Source: Hafnia paralvei ATCC 29927
GTDB taxonomy: Bacteria; Pseudomonadota; Gammaproteobacteria; Enterobacterales; Enterobacteriaceae
Direction of reading: 5' to 3'
DNA: 60,433 nucleotides
Assembly: GCF_001655005.1 (NCBI RefSeq)
Contig: NZ_LXET01000068.1
Location: 1 to 60,433, forward strand
Shown: positions 1 through 7,980 of the stretch, one piece after another
Numbering within the stretch: position 1 is the first letter of the stretch
Layout: the number at the start of each line of letters is the position of its first letter
The notes under the pieces: generated by a model
Seen by the model: only the letters and a program-made list of their open reading frames with translations
What the model was told of the DNA's origin: nothing
Database searches by the model: none
Translations under genes and position numbers: made by a program

Positions 1-327
1 GTATACAGACGCCGAAGAACAGGGCAGTCACTCTGCCCTGTTTGAATTAGCGCGTTATTTCCCGCCAGTCATTACCGTATTCGTCACAGGCCATGCATCA
101 AGGAACTTCAGCCCGCGCACAGGACGGACTATCCACATAATGACTGCAGAACATTGTGGATAACCTGCCCGTAACCGATCGAGAGAGGGATGTGACAAGA
201 GAAACCTGCAATTGTTTATTTTTTGAGCTACCGGAAGATAAAATGGCGAATTCTTTTTCAGTTAAAACACGTCATTAGGAAAAAGGAATTTTCCTAACTT
301 GCCATATAGGAACATTCCCGCCCATAA
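1..327. other. Intergenic DNA left of umuD
   Basis: No gene is seen here. The segment holds a GC-rich hairpin around 21-41 (AGGGCAG / CTGCCCT) that could end transcription of a gene to the left. It also holds two opposed DnaA-box-like sequences, CTATCCACA at 129-137 and TGTGGATAA at 155-163, and a 9-bp inverted repeat TTAGGAAAA / TTTTCCTAA at 275-297 just before the SOS promoter. Confidence 0.5.
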
Positions 328-347
328 TACTGGTAATCCATACAGTA
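328..347 (+). promoter_or_regulatory. LexA box (SOS operator) of umuDC
   Basis: A 20-bp site beginning TACTG and ending ATACAGTA matches the enterobacterial LexA consensus in both CTG/CAG half sites and most of the spacer. It ends 15 bp before the umuD start codon, so LexA would cover the promoter and release it on DNA damage. Confidence 0.88.
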
Positions 348-362
348 TTATGAGTTTTAACA

Positions 363-788
363 ATGAAAGCAGAAATCATCACGGCCATTACAACCTCACG
401 CCTTCAACTGCCACTTTTTAGCGATACCTGTGCTGCCGGTTTTCCTTCCCCGGCTCAGGACTACATTGAAGCGCAGCTCGATTTAAATGATTTCTGTATC
501 CGTCACCCTTCAGCGACTTACTTCGTTCGTGCGCAAGGTGAATCAATGGTTGAAGCGGGAATTTTGTCAGGCGATTTATTGGTGGTTGACCGCGCCCTGA
601 CCCCTGCACATGGGGACACCGTCATCGCGGCCATCGATGGGGAATTCACGGTTAAGCGGCTTTGCACACATCCGCAGCTCTGCTTGCAGCCGATGAACAG
701 TGCCTACAGTCCGATACTTGTCGACCCCGATGATTTAGACATTTTTGGCGTCGTCACGCACGCAATTCATACGCTGGACAAAGGTTAA
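363..788 (+). CDS. umuD: UmuD-type Y-family polymerase accessory protein
   Basis: 141-aa self-cleaving subunit of a plasmid-borne error-prone polymerase V (UmuD/MucA/ImpA/RumA group). RecA nucleoprotein stimulates its autocleavage, and the product joins UmuC. The Ala25-Gly26 cleavage site lies in a CAAGF context. The catalytic dyad is Ser61 (GESM) and Lys98 (TVKRL), almost the same positions as in E. coli UmuD. A LexA box sits immediately upstream. The stop codon lies one base before the umuC ATG, so the two genes form one translationally coupled operon. Which plasmid subfamily it belongs to (muc, imp, rum) cannot be told by eye. Confidence 0.93.
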   Translation: MKAEIITAITTSRLQLPLFSDTCAAGFPSPAQDYIEAQLDLNDFCIRHPSATYFVRAQGESMVEAGILSGDLLVVDRALTPAHGDTVIAAIDGEFTVKRLCTHPQLCLQPMNSAYSPILVDPDDLDIFGVVTHAIHTLDKG

Positions 789-789
789 T

Positions 790-2046
790 ATGTTCCTGCT
801 TTGTGATGTGAACGCCATGTACGCCAGCTGTGAGCAACTGTTTAGGCCCGACTTGAAGGGAAAACCGGTGATCGTGCTTAGCAATAACGACGGAGCGATT
901 GTCGCAGCGAACAGAGAGGCAAAGGCACTCGGCATCAAACGAGGCGCCCCATTTTTTCAAACTAAGGCATTGATTCAACAGCATCAGATAGCCTGTTTCA
1001 GCTCGAATTACGCGTTATATGGAGACATCAGCCACCGTGTCATGACGATATTGGAGTCGCTGGCCCCCTCGCTCGAAATTTATAGCATCGATGAGGCATT
1101 TCTACAGATAGCCGGTATCGATGCTAGCGAACCTTATCTGGAGTTTGGACGACGAGTCCGTGCGACCGTAGCTCAAAGAACAGGTTTAGTTTGCGGGATA
1201 GGGATTGCACAAACGCGGACGTTGGCCAAGTTAGCCAACCACGCAGCAAAGACCTGGCCCGCCACGGGCGGCGTGGTGGATTTAAGCGATCGCATACGTC
1301 AGCGCAAACTGATGGCGCTGCTGCCGGTCGACGAGGTATGGGGAATTGGCCGCAAACTATCGACAAAGCTTCGGCTGATGGGCATTGAAACGGTTCTGCA
1401 GCTGGCTGACGCTAACTTGCAGTTGATGAAGAAAACATTCGGCGTCGTTGTTGAGAGAACCATCAGAGAGTTAAACGGTATACCGTGTATATCGATTGAA
1501 GCGCTACCAGCCAAACAACAAATCATCTGCAGCCGCAGTTTTGGAGAACGCATCACGCAGCTGCAGGATATGAAACAAGCGGTATGCCAGTATGCCGAAC
1601 GTGCTGCTGAGAAGCTGCGCGAGGAAAAGCAGTATTGCCGCCACGTTAGCGTTTTCCTACGTACCAGTCCGTATGCAAATGAGCCGCAGTACGGCAACAG
1701 TGCGAATCAGGTCATGATGTTGGCCACACAGGATACGCGCGATATTGTCGCCGCAGCGATGAAAGCGCTGTCTCAAATCTGGCGGGATGGATATCGCTAT
1801 CAAAAGGCGGGCATCATGCTCAATGATTTTTGCAGTCGTCCGGGCCAGATAGACATGTTTGATGAGACGCCGCCGCGCGCGAACAGTGAAAATCTGATGA
1901 AAGTTGTCGATCGCATCAATAGCACAGGTATCGGAAAAGTATGGTTTGGCGGACAGGGAATTGAGAAAGGCTGGAGGATGAAGCGGGAACTGCTTTCACC
2001 CTCATATACAACTAAATGGTCAGAACTTCCTAAAGCCTCAATTTGA
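790..2046 (+). CDS. umuC: UmuC-type DNA polymerase V catalytic subunit
   Basis: 418-aa Y-family translesion polymerase. The start chosen is the ATG at 790, one base after the umuD stop; the longer open frame only runs back into umuD. Metal-binding acidic residues are visible in the N-terminal CDVNAMYASCEQ segment and in YSIDEAF near residue 100. The palm/fingers and little-finger regions follow. A clamp-binding-like motif, GQIDMFDE, lies near the C terminus. With UmuD it would allow SOS mutagenesis and damage tolerance in the host. Confidence 0.94.
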   Translation: MFLLCDVNAMYASCEQLFRPDLKGKPVIVLSNNDGAIVAANREAKALGIKRGAPFFQTKALIQQHQIACFSSNYALYGDISHRVMTILESLAPSLEIYSIDEAFLQIAGIDASEPYLEFGRRVRATVAQRTGLVCGIGIAQTRTLAKLANHAAKTWPATGGVVDLSDRIRQRKLMALLPVDEVWGIGRKLSTKLRLMGIETVLQLADANLQLMKKTFGVVVERTIRELNGIPCISIEALPAKQQIICSRSFGERITQLQDMKQAVCQYAERAAEKLREEKQYCRHVSVFLRTSPYANEPQYGNSANQVMMLATQDTRDIVAAAMKALSQIWRDGYRYQKAGIMLNDFCSRPGQIDMFDETPPRANSENLMKVVDRINSTGIGKVWFGGQGIEKGWRMKRELLSPSYTTKWSELPKASI

Positions 2047-2050
2047 GTAT

Positions 2051-2434
2051 TTAGAGAAACCCCTTAAGTTTACTGCGTGCGGCATTCAGATCTAATTCTT
2101 CGGCGGTCTTTTTCTCATTAGGCTCGGGGGATATCTGTCCCGCACCTAACTCGGACAAAATAGCGCGTATATCCCCTTGTGAAGGCTTCCACCCTGTTGT
2201 CTCGCTAATCATGTTCACGACGTTGTCAGAGGTCAGTTTATCGGTGAACAAGGTTGCCAGTAAGGCTGGCAGTCGACTATCAAGGTGCTGTAATGCAAGT
2301 CCTGCGACCAATGCATTTCGATAGAGCTCCCCACGCCCAGCGCGAGGAACCGTTTCTATCACCGCCAATGCTTGGGCATCAGAAGGTTGATCCGGATGTA
2401 AATACAGCGTGAATTTCTTCCGCTCGTCACTCAC
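2051..2434 (-). CDS. parR: ParR/StbB-like centromere-binding adaptor
   Basis: 127-aa protein directly downstream of the ParM gene. Its GTG start at 2434 is one base after the parM stop and is preceded by AAAGGAG. In the R1/pB171 par1 systems ParR binds direct repeats in parC and caps the growing ParM filament. The N-terminal part fits a DNA-binding adaptor, and the charged C-terminal tail is where ParR contacts ParM. Assignment rests mainly on position and size. The stop codon nearly meets the convergent umuC gene. Confidence 0.8.
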   Translation of the reverse strand: MSDERKKFTLYLHPDQPSDAQALAVIETVPRAGRGELYRNALVAGLALQHLDSRLPALLATLFTDKLTSDNVVNMISETTGWKPSQGDIRAILSELGAGQISPEPNEKKTAEELDLNAARSKLKGFL

Positions 2435-2435
2435 A

Positions 2436-3407
2436 TCATTCTCCTTTAAATGCGGCTATCGCTTGTACTAAGGCCATCTGCGGATTATCCATCATAACGA
2501 CTTTTTGTCCCAAATGGTGCCACGCAGATTTGACGGCTGGCGCAACAAGTGATGCCCCACCGCCAACGATATATACCCGATTAACATGACGGAATTCAGC
2601 TAATTCATCAACAACACGCTCACCCAGTTTGGCAATCGCGGACTCAATGGTATCAATCACGAGAGGTATTTTGCTCTCATCGTTAACCACTTGGCTAACG
2701 AACTCGGCATTATCACGATGCTTGATTAGTTCATCTGCGACCATTGGACTGGTATCGCTTGATGCCATTTTAAGTGCGCTTAATGCAGCCTGAGTCACCA
2801 TCGAAACCCCAATATTGGCATTACCATGAATGGCGCTTACATCTTCAAACTGGCCAACGATGACGCCCACATCCAGCGTTGTCCCGCCTAAATCGATAAC
2901 CAGTGACTTCTCAAACGACCCTACTTTATCTTTAACTAACTGAGCGAACACCGCAGGAAGCGATTCGGGCATCACGTCAATGTGCTCTATCGTAAAGGTT
3001 TGCCCTTTATTGAGTGTCACAGGTCGCATCAAGTTATCAATTTTGCGCTGGATATTGAGCTCATTCTTCTGGCATTCCGGCGTGTAGTACTCACTAATTG
3101 GCAGAGTAACCGTTAATGAGACGGATTGAGGATCCAGACCACTGTTCAGCAATGCGTGGTGAACAGCCAATACATTGGCGTCGGAATATTGATACTCAAT
3201 ATGAGTAGTATTGATAGCGAGATTGCTCACTTCATCATATGTATACTTTTTACCGTCTAATGAATAGTTGAAGGTTTGGCGATTTCCCAGCCCCTCTACT
3301 TTCCATCCAGAACGGAAAGAGTTAGCAGATAGAGACGTGCAAAGCTCCTTCCCTTCATACCAGGCCAGTTTTACGTTAGTAGAACCATCATCACAGAAGA
3401 TATTCAT
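2436..3407 (-). CDS. parM: ParM/StbA actin-like plasmid segregation ATPase
   Basis: 323-aa bacterial actin that polymerises and pushes plasmid copies apart. The start chosen is the ATG at 3407 with an upstream AGGAAGGG; a longer frame begins at a TTG. Actin-fold nucleotide motifs are clear: CDDGSTNVKL at the N terminus (phosphate 1), IDLGGTTLDVG in the middle (phosphate 2) and VGGGASLV near the C terminus (adenosine). LPISEYY and VMPESLPA also match R1 ParM. The operon is transcribed away from the shared centromere region at 3408-3625. Confidence 0.95.
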   Translation of the reverse strand: MNIFCDDGSTNVKLAWYEGKELCTSLSANSFRSGWKVEGLGNRQTFNYSLDGKKYTYDEVSNLAINTTHIEYQYSDANVLAVHHALLNSGLDPQSVSLTVTLPISEYYTPECQKNELNIQRKIDNLMRPVTLNKGQTFTIEHIDVMPESLPAVFAQLVKDKVGSFEKSLVIDLGGTTLDVGVIVGQFEDVSAIHGNANIGVSMVTQAALSALKMASSDTSPMVADELIKHRDNAEFVSQVVNDESKIPLVIDTIESAIAKLGERVVDELAEFRHVNRVYIVGGGASLVAPAVKSAWHHLGQKVVMMDNPQMALVQAIAAFKGE

Positions 3408-3625
3408 ATAAACCGCACCCTTCCTATTACTCAATTTGAGAAAAAACTATCGAATCAGTGTCTAAATACTCACTTTGAGTAACGCATCATAAGTGTGAAA
3501 TATTAAAACGCAAGTAATAAATATGAATTCATACTAATTAAATAATATTTCATACTTAATACTTCATAAATATTTGACGCATGATCGCTTGCAAGATAAT
3601 ATTTCATACTTCATATATCATATTT
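3408..3625. promoter_or_regulatory. parC1-like shared centromere and divergent promoter region
   Basis: AT-rich spacer between divergent parM and parA. Next to parM are two copies of a palindromic repeat, ACTCAATTTGAG (3429-3440) and ACTCACTTTGAG (3468-3479), the likely ParR side. Next to parA is a 7-bp-phased array: units at 3531, 3545, 3552 and 3559 and again at 3599, 3606 and 3613 fit ATAYTTM or close variants. A 16-bp direct repeat occurs at 3542-3557 and 3596-3611. This matches the known architecture of pB171, where par1 and par2 share one central cis region. Confidence 0.75.
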
Positions 3626-4273
3626 ATGAGGTTGAAAGTGATTACAGTCATCGGCGGTAATAAAGGTGGTTCAGGAAAAACAACCACTGCAGTAAATCTC
3701 GCTGTCGCATTGGCAGTCAAAGGTGAAGACGTTTGCTTGTTGAATGGAGATATTCAAAGAACAGCTGCAAAATGGCATGCTGAACGCGAAGCAGCTGCGT
3801 TGTTGCCAGCGCTAACGCTAATTGAAAAATTTGATAATCTCACGCAAACATTACGCGCTCTTGATGAAAAATATTCTCACGTAATAGTTGATGTTGCAGG
3901 TCGTAACTCTCGTGAATTCATTACAAGTGGAGTTGTCGCTCACCAGATCATTGCACCTCTACAATGCTCTCAGCCTGATTTGGACACTTTAGTAGAACTT
4001 CAACAACAAGTTGAAGCGATGCGTGACTTAAACCCTGACCTTAAAGTGTTTTGCCTACAAAGTATGGCAACAACGAACCCAGTGCTTCGGGGAAATGAGC
4101 GAAAAGAATTTCTCGAGTACCTTGAAGAATTCCCAACAATTAAAGCTCTAGAATCGGTGGTTTGTTTTCGAAAGGTTTACCGGGACAGCATGAGTAATGG
4201 AATGGGGGTTTTAGAAACTGACAACAAAGCAGCTAAATTGGAAATAGAACAGCTCATCAGTGAGGTATTTTAA
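3626..4273 (+). CDS. parA: ParA family partition ATPase (type Ib)
   Basis: Small Walker-type ATPase of about 211-215 aa that would position plasmid copies on the nucleoid. The deviant Walker A motif KGGSGKTTTA is near the N terminus, and there is no N-terminal helix-turn-helix, which is typical of type Ib ParA/ParF proteins. Two starts compete: ATG at 3626, and GTG at 3638 with GAGG six bases upstream. The next gene starts two bases after the stop. It faces away from parMR across the shared centromere, as in the pB171 double par locus. Confidence 0.92.
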   Translation: MRLKVITVIGGNKGGSGKTTTAVNLAVALAVKGEDVCLLNGDIQRTAAKWHAEREAAALLPALTLIEKFDNLTQTLRALDEKYSHVIVDVAGRNSREFITSGVVAHQIIAPLQCSQPDLDTLVELQQQVEAMRDLNPDLKVFCLQSMATTNPVLRGNERKEFLEYLEEFPTIKALESVVCFRKVYRDSMSNGMGVLETDNKAAKLEIEQLISEVF

Positions 4274-4275
4274 TA

Positions 4276-4557
4276 ATGGTTAAAAAACCTAGCTTACAGG
4301 CGACAAATCGTCCCGATGTTACTACCGAACAAGCAGAAGCCCTCGCTAATAAACTAGCTGATAAGCCATATGGTTCACCGGAAAGAACTGAGCAAGAAAA
4401 GCAATGCAGGACCACAATATCACTAGGGGAAAAAATGTTAGTTACAATTGAAGACATAGCCCTTAAGAACAAGCGTAGTGGTAAAGATCCTAAGAATGTC
4501 AGCGCCATAGTCAGAGAAGCACTTGAGTTGTACCTGAATCAAGTAAGTAATAAGTAA
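4276..4557 (+). CDS. Small ParB/ParG-like centromere-binding protein
   Basis: 93-aa partner of the preceding ParA. It has a basic, flexible N-terminal half and a C-terminal segment (CRTTISLGEKMLVTIEDIAL onward) that fits a ribbon-helix-helix fold, as in ParG and pB171 ParB. GAGG lies upstream of the ATG. The last codons and the stop are themselves made of the TAAGTAA heptamer array that continues downstream, so the end of the gene is fused to the presumed second centromere. Confidence 0.82.
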   Translation: MVKKPSLQATNRPDVTTEQAEALANKLADKPYGSPERTEQEKQCRTTISLGEKMLVTIEDIALKNKRSGKDPKNVSAIVREALELYLNQVSNK

Positions 4558-4634
4558 TAAGTAATAAGTAATAAGTAATAAGTAATAAGTAATAAGTAAT
4601 AAGTAATAAGTAATAAGTAATAAGTAATAAGTAT
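4544..4634. repeat. Tandem heptamer array, 13 units (parC2-like centromere)
   Basis: Twelve perfect head-to-tail copies of TAAGTAA start at 4544 and recur every 7 bp to 4621. A thirteenth unit, TAAGTAT, is at 4628-4634. The reverse complement of that last unit, ATACTTA, occurs in 7-bp phase upstream of parA. In pB171 a second cis-acting site, parC2, lies downstream of parAB, so this array is best read as the binding array of the small ParB-like protein. Confidence 0.8.
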
Positions 4635-4640
4635 GGTATA

Positions 4641-4670
4641 TGAAAAAGCTGGCGAAAGTCAGCTTTTTCA
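4641..4670. terminator. Terminator of the parA operon
   Basis: An 11-bp perfect stem TGAAAAAGCTG / CAGCTTTTTCA encloses an 8-nt loop. The A and T tracts in the two arms let it act in both directions. It lies 6 bp after the heptamer array. Confidence 0.75.
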
Positions 4671-4863
4671 TGTCTGAAGCGTTACTTTGCCCATCAGTTT
4701 TCAGTTAATACCTCATATGTATTCTTTCATCATGAATAAGATACATATCTGCATTAAAGCCGTTCACGTGTAGGCGGTCCACTTCGTGCCAAGAGCGGAC
4801 GTTAACGACCAAGCACCGGCGGCAATTGAGCGCAGCGGAATTGCCGTCCGAGTGCAGCGCCTT
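4671..4863. other. Spacer between the par locus and the TrlF gene
   Basis: No gene is seen. A 7-bp stem GGCAATT / AATTGCC with an 11-nt loop lies near 4821-4845, shortly after the stop of the minus-strand ATPase gene, and may end its transcript. The 3' part is more GC-rich than the partition locus, so the edge of the TrlF cargo module is probably near 4760-4780. Confidence 0.45.
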
Positions 4864-7617
4864 TTATGTGATTACTGCATTGATTCGTTTATATCTTTGG
4901 TTAAAGGCCTCTCTGCCACCTTCCATCACTCGGCATATCTCATCGCGTATGGAAGGCTCTTGAAGCCCCCCTTGCGTCACAATTCTGGTTTGGCCAGACC
5001 TAATATCAAGGGCAATGACGTTTTCCGCGTCACCATTCACGACGATGTTAGCGTTGTGCGTGACTACTAAAACCTGCCGTCTCTGTTTGATCTCCCGCAA
5101 TTGCGTCACGATCAGGTCATAGATCAAGTGGTTGTCAAGATCGTCCTCAGGCTGATCAAGTACGAGAGGCTCATTGCCATATGAAAGGATAAATGCAAGG
5201 AGAGCAGCAGTTTTTTGACCCGGAGATCCTTGCTCTACGGGTTTGAAGCTCTCACCGTTCTTAAGGCTATATCTGATTTCCAGAGAATCACCTGGAAACC
5301 AGCATTGAATTCGATCTATCTGTTCCGGAGTTAGCCCCTGAATGTGGGATACAAAGCGTCGATCTTTGGAGGAAGCCACCGCTGTAGTATCGTTCGCATG
5401 TATTGCAAGTAGCGATGATTTCAATGTCTCAATTTTATCATCCATAGTTCTGGATTGGTCTTGCGTTAGATTAGCCAGCAAGCCCTCATCCCCGTCAACT
5501 ACCCCAATATCGCGATCAAAGCCGCCACTGCCGCGGCCGATCAGGTTACGGAATTCTTCCTCTACCGTGAGCTTGTTTCCATACGGAATGACATTGATTT
5601 GTACATATGAATTGCCGACGAGGGTCTCCTTGAGAAAGTCCTCGCGAAGCTTGGTTATCTTGGCCCGATGCTCATGGAGCTTGGCCAAGTACTCTTCCGC
5701 GCTCTTCTGATGCTGAGCAAGAGTTTCTCTCTTTTTGTTAAATCCCTTGAGCTTATCTTCGAAATCTTGCCGCTGCTTAACCAGAACACCATATGCAGAT
5801 GGATCGCCCGCATCTGCTGCGCTGAGTTGACCGAGGAGGTCGTTGTATTCCTGAATCGCCGTTGTGATTTTTTTCGATATTCCCAGGCCTGGCCGCGTTT
5901 GATTCCATGCGCTCTTCGCATCATCAATCCGCTGTGCGATTAAATTCATCTCTGTCTGGAGCTTCTTAAACGTCGCACGGATGTCCTCGGCAGTATCGAT
6001 GAGTTCTTTGTCATCCTCATTCCCAACGTCGAAATGTTGTAAATCCAATTCTGGTGGCAACAGACTTCCTGAAATGTCCCGGACCTGTTCGGCGGAACCT
6101 TCCCAAGTCTTTCCCCAGGAGTCCATAGCCTTGCTCTGGTTCTGTCTGAGCTGGTAAGCCTTAAGGACATCCGCGTGGCCCGCCTTTTCAAAAACATCGA
6201 GCTTGCGTTTGACGTCCTCAAGCTGACCTTTGGTTACCGATTCCTCCTGAAGTCCGGCCTGAACTTCACGTTCCTGGGCGCGAATCGAGAGATATTTGGA
6301 AACCAATTCCTCCCACTTAAGTTGCCAATCACGATGATTGACCGCCGGGGCATCATCGACAACCTGCAAGAGCGCCTGGGGATGCTTAGCCAGTTCGAAT
6401 ATCTGTTTCTGGCTGTAAATCCTGACAGGAAATCGTTGTGCTATGTCTCCCTCGGAAGCGCTCCAGATTCCGAGAGCGGTCTCTTCCTCTATGGCGTATC
6501 TGTTGTCGGTGTTAGACCAAGTGATTCGAAAGCGGCCACCGTCTTTTCGAATGCAGACGGTAATTTTCGTGACATCTCTTAACAGCCCTTCATCCTGGCG
6601 GTCTTTCGACGTTTGACTGTATTTGGTAAATTCCTTTTCAAGGCTCTTGGGGATTTCTCCCTTCCGTTTAAGAGCAATCCGCAGGAACTCCAACGAAGTC
6701 GATTTCCCAGTGCCTCGTCCACCAATGATGGTGTTGAGCCAGGGGTTCAATTGGCAGGATAAGGATTGCCCTCGACCCAGGTACTTCGCATCGTCGACCA
6801 CGATACTTTCGATGACGAGTTGTCCATGGGTGTTGGGGTCACCAACGAAGTTGTCCGACCGCTTCAGTGAAAGAGCCCCATCAATGAGCGCCAGCCGTAA
6901 TCCGTCATATGAGGGCTCCGACATTTTTACCCAGGTGAAATGGCTACCAGGGTAGCGTTGACCTCCGGTACCGGACGGATGATGGGAATCGGTTCCAAGA
7001 ATCTCTGCCCAATTCAAATTCTTGCCGATGTAAAGCTGCGGTTTTGCCTGAGCCAGGTCCGTTACCTCCATGGCAAATACACATTTGTTGTCGAGCACTT
7101 GCTCCAGTGTGTTGCCGGTACAGACCGTAAAAAGTCCGCTGGCCTGATCGACATGAGCAGGTATTGCAAGCCCACCTGACCTGACAATTTCGTCAATCAC
7201 CTCAACTGCAGAGCATTCAGAACAGCCGTCGCTCTTTCCCTTGGTGGCGCGATATCTGACCGCACCGAGCAGTGAGTCGATATCAGAGGTTGTCTTGTCT
7301 TGGCCGAAAATGGCCAGAATATGGATATTCCCCTGAACGGTAAGCTCAACGCCTGGGAAGAGGTAGAGCGGTCGATAATCCGCATGACCTTCAGATTCCA
7401 GCTCTTGGAGTGCTTGCTTGAGTGGATCAATCCAGGCGCCTGAGTTGTGATCCGTTACCGCGACACAATCGATGCCTTGCCGCATGTAGTTGAGCAGCCA
7501 ATTCTTATGAGTGATCTGCTTATACTGGGCCTGGTCAGGACCTTTCCCATAATCGTCCGATGCCGGAGTATGATTGTGGAAGTCGAATTTCCACCACCGT
7601 GAACCAATCCAGTTCAT
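4864..7617 (-). CDS. TrlF-type PHP domain + SMC-like ATPase
   Basis: 917-aa protein. Residues 1 to ~260 form a PHP metal-dependent phosphoesterase domain, with metal ligands in FDFHNHTPASDD, VAVTDHN, PGVEL, IPAHVD and GTDSHHPSG. Next comes Walker A (IIGGRGTGKST), a long coiled-coil region, then an ABC/SMC-type head with a signature-like QGSPGQKTA, Walker B LVLDQPEDDLD and H-loop VVTHNAN. This is the architecture of TrlF family AAA-like ATPases, found in mobile islands and widely suspected of antiphage or RNA/DNA-targeting roles. The substrate is unknown. ATG at 7617 has AGGA upstream. It stands alone between the par locus and a resolvase, as cargo would. Confidence 0.85.
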   Translation of the reverse strand: MNWIGSRWWKFDFHNHTPASDDYGKGPDQAQYKQITHKNWLLNYMRQGIDCVAVTDHNSGAWIDPLKQALQELESEGHADYRPLYLFPGVELTVQGNIHILAIFGQDKTTSDIDSLLGAVRYRATKGKSDGCSECSAVEVIDEIVRSGGLAIPAHVDQASGLFTVCTGNTLEQVLDNKCVFAMEVTDLAQAKPQLYIGKNLNWAEILGTDSHHPSGTGGQRYPGSHFTWVKMSEPSYDGLRLALIDGALSLKRSDNFVGDPNTHGQLVIESIVVDDAKYLGRGQSLSCQLNPWLNTIIGGRGTGKSTSLEFLRIALKRKGEIPKSLEKEFTKYSQTSKDRQDEGLLRDVTKITVCIRKDGGRFRITWSNTDNRYAIEEETALGIWSASEGDIAQRFPVRIYSQKQIFELAKHPQALLQVVDDAPAVNHRDWQLKWEELVSKYLSIRAQEREVQAGLQEESVTKGQLEDVKRKLDVFEKAGHADVLKAYQLRQNQSKAMDSWGKTWEGSAEQVRDISGSLLPPELDLQHFDVGNEDDKELIDTAEDIRATFKKLQTEMNLIAQRIDDAKSAWNQTRPGLGISKKITTAIQEYNDLLGQLSAADAGDPSAYGVLVKQRQDFEDKLKGFNKKRETLAQHQKSAEEYLAKLHEHRAKITKLREDFLKETLVGNSYVQINVIPYGNKLTVEEEFRNLIGRGSGGFDRDIGVVDGDEGLLANLTQDQSRTMDDKIETLKSSLLAIHANDTTAVASSKDRRFVSHIQGLTPEQIDRIQCWFPGDSLEIRYSLKNGESFKPVEQGSPGQKTAALLAFILSYGNEPLVLDQPEDDLDNHLIYDLIVTQLREIKQRRQVLVVTHNANIVVNGDAENVIALDIRSGQTRIVTQGGLQEPSIRDEICRVMEGGREAFNQRYKRINAVIT

Positions 7618-7660
7618 TTATACTGTTCCTGTTCTTTTCGCATAACAACTTATTAGTGCG
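7618..7660 (-). promoter_or_regulatory. Possible promoter of the TrlF gene
   Basis: On the minus strand TTGCAC (overlapping the first 17-bp repeat) and TGTTAT, 16 bp apart, could form a weak sigma-70 promoter reading into the ATPase gene. This is a by-eye call. Confidence 0.35.
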
Positions 7661-7711
7661 ACCGTGCAAGGTCGCTAACCTTGCAAACTAGATTACCTTG
7701 TAAGGTTGGAA
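7661..7711. repeat. Three 17-bp direct repeats with a 12-bp dyad
   Basis: ACCGTGCAAGGT (7661), ACCTTGCAAACT (7678) and ACCTTGTAAGGT (7695) are variants of the palindrome ACCTTGCAAGGT, spaced exactly 17 bp start to start. They lie 44-94 bp upstream of the TrlF gene and overlap its best promoter. They look like operators for a dimeric repressor, which is not recognised nearby. Confidence 0.7.
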
Positions 7712-7919
7712 AGTCCAATGTCCGCAATTCGCTCATAGCGGACTTTCAATTCCCTTTTCTTATCTCGGGTAAATACGTTCCATCCCAAAAACCCCGCATC
7801 TGTTCAAAACTTGCTTTTGGATAGACGCGGGGTTGGACAAGCCCGCAGGGCGCGTCAGCTAGCCATATTTGGGTATACTTCTGAGTCACCACCTCAAAAT
7901 ATGCCATTTCATATCAATG
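7712..7919. other. Gene-free segment with ColE1/F-like motif
   Basis: No gene is seen. An inverted repeat AACCCCGC / GCGGGGTT lies near 7790-7833. Next to it, 7824-7858 closely resembles 17494-17527, between traX and traI: both share GACAAGCC and CGCGTCAG with small indels. A similar sequence is found in ColE1/pBR322-type plasmids. Its function is not known to me. Confidence 0.5.
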
Positions 7920-7967
7920 TGACCATATAAGTGATACCATTAATAAAATGACCACTTAAACGTTACC
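7920..7967. promoter_or_regulatory. Candidate res site of the adjacent resolvase
   Basis: Two related 19-bp stretches start with TGACCA and end with TACC, at 7920-7938 and 7949-7967, directly before the recombinase gene. Resolvases commonly bind repeated subsites upstream of their own gene. The crossover dinucleotide cannot be assigned by eye. Confidence 0.4.
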
Positions 7968-7980
7968 TAAAGGCTAAAAA

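Noticed and set aside
4544..4634. CRISPR array or phase-variable coding microsatellite
   Set aside because: Units are 7 bp with no spacers, so not CRISPR. The gene stops in the second unit, so repeat number would not switch a downstream frame; a centromere array fits better.
4790..4850. Integron attC-like site after the TrlF gene
   Set aside because: There is a GGCAATT/AATTGCC stem and a GTTAAC core-like string, but no matching RYYYAAC/GTTRRRY pair in the right places and no integrase or cassette array.
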